A stretch of 64,000 nt of DNA, taken from assembly GCA_028696185.1 (NCBI GenBank), contig JAQVHL010000009.1:1-64000 (forward strand). The letters are read 5' to 3'. The position numbers and the translations under genes were made by a program. Of the stretch, positions 60,009-64,000 are shown in pieces. The notes beneath the pieces are model-generated. The model did no database searches and was not told where the DNA came from. It saw nothing but the letters and a program-made list of their open reading frames with translations. Every line of letters begins with the position of its first letter. Within the stretch, counting starts at the first letter, position 1. The DNA is from Halothiobacillaceae bacterium. Lineage in GTDB: Bacteria; Pseudomonadota; Gammaproteobacteria; Halothiobacillales; Halothiobacillaceae.

Positions 60009-62132
60009 TCATACCTTGCCGTAATCCCGCGCGTCGCCCACCCAGCGCGCGATCAGGGCTTCGGCCCGCGCCGGTTCGCGCGCAAGCAGGCGGTCCGCCA
60101 CCTCGCGCACAGCGGGCAAGAGGTCGGCATCGCGCAGCAGATCCGCCACACGCAGACGCGCCAGCCCGGTCTGGCGCGTGCCCAGCACCTCCCCCGGCCC
60201 GCGCATGCGCAAATCTTCCTCCGCAATGCGGAATCCGTCATGCGTCTCGCGCAGCAGGCCCAGCCGGGCACGGCCGCGCTCGCCCAGCGGGGCGCGATAC
60301 ATCAACACGCAACTGGATTGCGCGGCGCCCCGCCCCACCCGCCCGCGCAACTGGTGCAGCTGCGCCAGACCCAGCCGCTCCGCGTTTTCGATCACCATCA
60401 CGCTGGCATTGGGCACATCCACACCCACCTCGATCACGGTGGTCGCCACCAGCACATCGAAGGCACCGGCCTTGAATGCATTCATCACGGCGTCTTTTTC
60501 CGCCCCCGGCAGACGGCCGTGGACCAGGGCGATGCGCAGCTCGGGCAGGGATTCCTGCAGCATCTGCGCTGCCACCTGGGCTGCTTGGGCCTGTACCGCC
60601 TCGGATTCCTCGATCAGCGGACAGACCCAGTACGCCTGACGGCCCTCTGCAGCCACGGCGCGCAGGCGCTCCATCACCTCCTCGCGCCGGGTGTCGGCAA
60701 TGGCCACGGTACGCACCGGCGTGCGTCCCGGCGGCAACTCGTCGATCACCGACACGTCAAGGTCGGCATAGGCGCTCATGGCCAGGGTACGGGGAATGGG
60801 CGTGGCCGTCATGACCAGCTGGTGCGGTCGCTGCCCGCCGGTCTCATCCTCGCCCTTGCCGGTCAGGGACAGACGCTGATGCACACCGAAGCGGTGCTGT
60901 TCATCGACGATGACCAGGCCCAGACGCGCAAAACGCACCGCGTCCTGAAACAGCGCGTGGGTACCGACCACCAACGGGGCCTCGCCGCTGACCACGCGCG
61001 CCAGGGCCTCACGCCGTGCCCGTGCGCCCAGCGTGCCGGACAGAAGTACCGGGGCCAGCCCCAGCGGGGTCAACCAGCCGGTCAGATTGCGCTGATGCTG
61101 CTCAGCCAGCAGCCCGGTCGGCGCCATCAGCGCCACCTGCCAGCCGGCTTCGATGGCATGGAGCGCCGCCCCAGCCGCCACCAGCGTCTTGCCCGAACCC
61201 ACATCCCCCTGCACCAGACGCAACATGGGTTGCGCGCGGGAAAGGTCGCCCCGCACCTCCTCCAGTACCCGCTGCTGCGCCGCCGTAGGACGAAACGGCA
61301 AGCCCGCGAGCCATTCATCGAACAGACGCCCCCCGGCGCCCATCGGTGGCGCGGTAAACCGACGCATGCGGGCCCGCGCCTCACGCAAGGCCAGTTGCTG
61401 TGCCAGCAGCTCCTCAAAGGCCAGACGCCGCACCGCCGGATGACGCCCTTCGCATAGCGCCGCCTCCACGCCCGCCTCGCGCGGCGGACGATGAATCAGG
61501 CGCAAGGCATCAAGCACGGACGGAAACCCCTCCTCCCGCACGACCTCATCGGGCAACAGATCGGGGAACGCCAGCCGCCCTTGTTCAAGATTGTCCAGCG
61601 CCTGCCGGATCAAGCCACGCAAGCGGCTCTGGTGCATCCCCTCGGTGGCCGGGTAAACCGGATACAGCGCATCCTCGTCGGCCTCGCCTGCCGTCAAAAG
61701 CTCGGGATGCGCCATTTCCAGGGCAAAGCCGACACGCCGCGTCTCACCATGGCAGCGCAGCAGCGCGCCGGGGCGAAAACGCTCCAGCCATCCCGGCGGG
61801 GCGTTGAAAAAGCGCAAGGAAATCTCGCCGCTGTCATCCGCCAGCCGGCACAGCAGCATCCGGCGCGGCCCCGGTGCCAGGTGGGACTCCACGACGCGGC
61901 CTTCGATCGTCGCTTCCTCGTTCTCCTCCAGCTGGGCAACAGGTCGCACGAACCCACGATCCTGATAGCGCAGGGGGCGATGCAGCAACAAGTCAAACTG
62001 ATCGCGCACACCCAGACGTTGCAGGCGTTCCGCCACGCGCGGCCCGACCCCGCGCAGGGCGGTCAGCGAGGCCCCCGCCCCATCCGGAGCGGAAGGCGAT
62101 GAGCTCAAACGGCGGCGCGGTTTTTCCGGCAC
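60009..62132 (-). CDS. recG: ATP-dependent DNA helicase RecG
   Basis: This 707-residue monomeric helicase remodels stalled replication forks. The N-terminal wedge/OB domain (LTALRGVGPRVAERLQRLGV, DLLLHRPLRYQDR) is followed by SF2 motifs: RLVQGDVGSGKT, MAPTGLLAEQH, IVDEQHRFGV (DEQH), MTATPIPRTLA, GVDVPNASVMVIENAERLGLAQLHQLRGRVGRG. The C-terminal TRG-type hairpin region (RIAEEDLRMRGPGEVLGTRQTGL) is present. GTG 62132 is proposed because AGGAG lies seven bases upstream and the length equals E. coli RecG (693). A GTG at 62195 would add 21 residues without a usable ribosome-binding site. ubiC follows it. Confidence 0.97.
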   Translation of the reverse strand: MPEKPRRRLSSSPSAPDGAGASLTALRGVGPRVAERLQRLGVRDQFDLLLHRPLRYQDRGFVRPVAQLEENEEATIEGRVVESHLAPGPRRMLLCRLADDSGEISLRFFNAPPGWLERFRPGALLRCHGETRRVGFALEMAHPELLTAGEADEDALYPVYPATEGMHQSRLRGLIRQALDNLEQGRLAFPDLLPDEVVREEGFPSVLDALRLIHRPPREAGVEAALCEGRHPAVRRLAFEELLAQQLALREARARMRRFTAPPMGAGGRLFDEWLAGLPFRPTAAQQRVLEEVRGDLSRAQPMLRLVQGDVGSGKTLVAAGAALHAIEAGWQVALMAPTGLLAEQHQRNLTGWLTPLGLAPVLLSGTLGARARREALARVVSGEAPLVVGTHALFQDAVRFARLGLVIVDEQHRFGVHQRLSLTGKGEDETGGQRPHQLVMTATPIPRTLAMSAYADLDVSVIDELPPGRTPVRTVAIADTRREEVMERLRAVAAEGRQAYWVCPLIEESEAVQAQAAQVAAQMLQESLPELRIALVHGRLPGAEKDAVMNAFKAGAFDVLVATTVIEVGVDVPNASVMVIENAERLGLAQLHQLRGRVGRGAAQSSCVLMYRAPLGERGRARLGLLRETHDGFRIAEEDLRMRGPGEVLGTRQTGLARLRVADLLRDADLLPAVREVADRLLAREPARAEALIARWVGDARDYGKV

Positions 62133-62252
62133 CTGCACTCTCCTGCTCTCACGCGTGGCTTTTGCCGCGATAAAATTTTGTTGGTCATGATTCACTCCTC
62201 GACGAATTATAATCCGCCAAGCTCTGCCTACTTAACCTTGAGGAGACTCCCT

Positions 62253-62780
62253 ATGGCTGACCATACCCCGCACGTCGATCCGGTCGCGAAGCTCATCACG
62301 GCCGGTGGCGCGGTGCTGCTGCTCGCCGCCGTAACCTACCTGGTCATTTCCCTGATCAATACCATCAATAATAATTCCACCAAGGGTGAAACGGTCGCCA
62401 ACCCAAGCGTACCGGCCAAAGTGGTCGAAGCCAAACCGGCTCCCGCCCCGACGCCTGCGTCGGCGCCGGCCGCCGAAGCCAAGCCGGCCGAACCGGCTCC
62501 GGCTCCCGCAGCGGTTCCGGCCGCTGCCGCAGGTGGCGATGCCGAAGCGGGCAAGGCCAAGTTCACCAGTTCCTGTGCCTCCTGCCACGGCATGAACGGC
62601 GAAGGTCAGGGCATGTTCCCGAAACTGGCGGGCCACGCCGCCGACAAGACCAGTGAACTGCTGAAAAAATACCGTGCGGGCGAACAGGTCGGCCCGAACT
62701 CGGCCATGATGGCTCCGATTGCCGGCCCGCTGAGCGACGCCGACATCGCCAATCTCGCGGCCTATATCGCCAAGATCTGA
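62253..62780 (+). CDS. Membrane-anchored monoheme cytochrome c
   Basis: This 175-residue protein has one N-terminal membrane helix (LITAGGAVLLLAAVTYLVISLI). A flexible Pro/Ala/Lys linker of about 50 residues (residues 50-105, repeated PAPAP-type units) follows. The cytochrome c domain has CASCHGMNGEGQG and a probable axial Met in SAMMAPIAGPLSDADIANLAAYI. This tethered design, like CycM/CcoP-related or c5-type cytochromes, lets the heme shuttle between membrane complexes. A GAGGAG ribosome-binding site precedes ATG 62253, and a strong terminator follows. It is divergent from recG. Confidence 0.93.
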   Translation: MADHTPHVDPVAKLITAGGAVLLLAAVTYLVISLINTINNNSTKGETVANPSVPAKVVEAKPAPAPTPASAPAAEAKPAEPAPAPAAVPAAAAGGDAEAGKAKFTSSCASCHGMNGEGQGMFPKLAGHAADKTSELLKKYRAGEQVGPNSAMMAPIAGPLSDADIANLAAYIAKI

Positions 62781-62804
62781 GTACTCCCTTCCGGGCCCCT
62801 CAGG

Positions 62805-62831
62805 AAGGCTGCCCACGGGCAGCCTTTTTTG
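62805..62831 (+). terminator. Rho-independent terminator
   Basis: AAGGCTGCCC pairs perfectly with GGGCAGCCTT around a three-base ACG loop and is followed by T's. It ends the cytochrome c transcript 25 bases after its stop. Confidence 0.95.
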
Positions 62832-63005
62832 TCGGCCTCCGGCCCGCATTGGCCGTCTTACCACAAGCCCACACCGCCGCTGCCAGGACAAAATCAGGCT
62901 GAAAATCCGCACCAGCGCTTATCGCAGCGTGACAAGACCTCCCCGGCCCCGAACCCGGCACGCCCCCTGCTTTCCCCCTTCAAAAGACGGATTGAGAGAC
63001 ACCCC

Positions 63006-63611
63006 ATGCCCCTGCTTCAGGTCCGGGAACTGCGCACTGCCCAGTTCGGCCCCATCGACTTCACGCTCGACAGCGGCGGGCTGCTGCTCGTGGCCGGCCC
63101 CTCGGGCAGCGGCAAGAGCCGGCTTTTGCGCGCCCTGGCCGATCTCGACCCGCACGAGGGCGAAGCCCGCCTGCACGACATGGCGATGAACGACATGCCC
63201 GCCCACCGTTGGCGCGCACAGATTGGCCTGCTACCCGCCGAACCGGCTTGGTGGGAGGAAACCGCACTGGCCCACTTTCCACAACCGCCCAGCGCCGAAC
63301 GACTGGAGCGCCTCGCTCTGACGCCCGCCCTGCTGGAAACACCGATCAACCGGCTCTCCAGCGGCGAACGGCAACGCCTCGCCCTGCTGCGCCTTCTGGC
63401 CCGGGCCCCGCGCGTACTGCTGCTGGACGAACCCACCGCCAATCTCGACCCGGACAGCGCCGCACGGGTTGAAGCCCTGATCGCAGAATATCTCTCCAGC
63501 ACCCAGGCGGGTGCCCTCTGGGTCAGCCACGACCCCCTGCAACGCCAGCGGCTGGGCGCACGCGTGCTGCGCCTGCCAGAAGGCCGGATTCTGCCGGAGG
63601 AAACTGCATGA
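63006..63611 (+). CDS. fetA: ABC transporter ATP-binding protein, FetA-like
   Basis: This 201-residue ATPase has Walker A GPSGSGKS, a short helical domain (HRWRAQIGLLPAEPAWWEETALAHF), signature LSSGERQRLALLRLLA, Walker B VLLLDEPTANLD and WVSHD. The size and immediate coupling to the FetB-like permease (ATGA) fit the FetAB (YbbL-YbbM) iron-efflux system of E. coli, which protects against oxidative stress. The Q-loop sequence is divergent but present. Start ATG 63006 has only a weak upstream ribosome-binding site. Bases 62832-63005 hold no visible gene. Confidence 0.85.
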   Translation: MPLLQVRELRTAQFGPIDFTLDSGGLLLVAGPSGSGKSRLLRALADLDPHEGEARLHDMAMNDMPAHRWRAQIGLLPAEPAWWEETALAHFPQPPSAERLERLALTPALLETPINRLSSGERQRLALLRLLARAPRVLLLDEPTANLDPDSAARVEALIAEYLSSTQAGALWVSHDPLQRQRLGARVLRLPEGRILPEETA

Positions 63612-64000
63612 CGCTCATCGAACTCGGACCGCGCGAACTGGGCATCGCTGCCCTGGGCGTGCTCCTGCTGGGGCTGGCCCAGGCGGCCATGGGCCTGGGG
63701 CTGACACGCTCGCTGTGGTGGTCCAGCCTGCGCATGACGGCCCAGCTCCTGCTGGTTGGAGTCCTCCTCAAAAGCCTGTTCGAGGCCGCCACGCTGGGCT
63801 GGGTGCTGCTGATGGCACTGGTCATGGTTTCGCTGGCCGGGCTTGAGATCATCCACCGTCAGAAACGCCGCCTGAGCGGCGCCTGGTCCTATCTGCTCGG
63901 CGTGATCGCCATGGGCGCATCCGCGCTCACCCTGGCCGGACTGACGCTCGGACTCATCCTGCAAACTGAGCCCTGGTATACCCCGCAGTACGCCATTCCC
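63608..64000 (+). CDS. fetB: FetB-like iron export permease, N-terminal part
   Basis: The first 131 codons run off the window edge; the full family length is about 260. Four hydrophobic segments are visible (ELGIAALGVLLLGLAQAAMG, AQLLLVGVLLKSLF, ALVMVSLAGLEII and AMGASALTLAGLTLGLIL). ALVMVSLAGLEIIHRQKRR corresponds to the conserved YbbM/UPF0014 region. It overlaps the ATPase gene by four bases and would form the membrane channel of that exporter. The remainder lies outside the window. Confidence 0.85.
   Translation, partial: MTLIELGPRELGIAALGVLLLGLAQAAMGLGLTRSLWWSSLRMTAQLLLVGVLLKSLFEAATLGWVLLMALVMVSLAGLEIIHRQKRRLSGAWSYLLGVIAMGASALTLAGLTLGLILQTEPWYTPQYAIP

Overview
The window is GC-rich, densely coded DNA from a proteobacterium, most likely a gammaproteobacterium. 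Supporting genes include a full-length RecG, an RluE-type pseudouridine synthase, CoaBC, type B L31, UbiC, a TolC-type channel, two TonB-dependent receptors and a biotin synthase gene. Several small cytochromes c, a cytochrome bd-like oxidase carrying its own heme c, a two-domain PPK2 and a polyphosphate-binding CHAD protein would fit an aerobic, possibly lithotrophic, free-living organism. That lifestyle is inference, and I cannot name a genus.

Layout. 0-9 kb: a dispersed structured repeat, a two-component pair, a secreted nuclease, rpmE2 and comF. bioB and bioF follow, separated by a PAS protein and a methyl-accepting chemoreceptor that resemble a split Aer (CetB/CetA-like) energy-taxis pair. 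10-19 kb: a TonB receptor with a long structured leader, an OmpA-type lipoprotein, radC/coaBC, a DUF815 ATPase, rluE, a MASE1-PAS-GGDEF cyclase and a Spy-like periplasmic protein. 19-26 kb: a three-gene operon for a cytochrome bd-superfamily oxidase whose large subunit ends in a c-type heme domain, then a dCache chemoreceptor with a folded leader, the second copy of the structured repeat, and a Fur-boxed heme-utilisation-like gene. 26-42 kb: a second MASE1 cyclase, malic enzyme, malate dehydrogenase, a FEN-type exonuclease, dut, a lone Aer-type PAS protein, an MHS transporter, thiC with a TPP riboswitch, polyphosphate:AMP phosphotransferase, a PCMT homologue, a rhodanese and tolC. 42-50 kb: a CHAD protein, then an operon of TonB receptor, periplasmic binding protein and HAMP-GGDEF-degenerate EAL protein, a cupin and a GspF-N/TPR membrane protein. 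50-52 kb: an aminotransferase divergent from a MocR-type regulator with a clear operator. 52-59.6 kb: a type I restriction-modification island (hsdR, a Phd/RelE pair, hsdS, a Schlafen-like gene, hsdM) studded with small palindromic repeats. 59.4-64 kb: ubiC, recG, a membrane cytochrome c and a FetAB-type ABC exporter cut by the window edge.

The most striking signal that ordinary genes do not explain is the repeat at 77-410 and 24763-25220. The two copies differ in sequence, yet at least ten base-pair positions change on both sides so that the same branched helices are kept. This is the pattern expected of a structured RNA or a structured mobile DNA element rather than of the open reading frames that happen to cross it. 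Other points of interest are the heme c-bearing bd-like oxidase, the restriction island whose right edge seems to have removed the natural end of ubiC, and signalling operons that couple uptake proteins to c-di-GMP enzymes.
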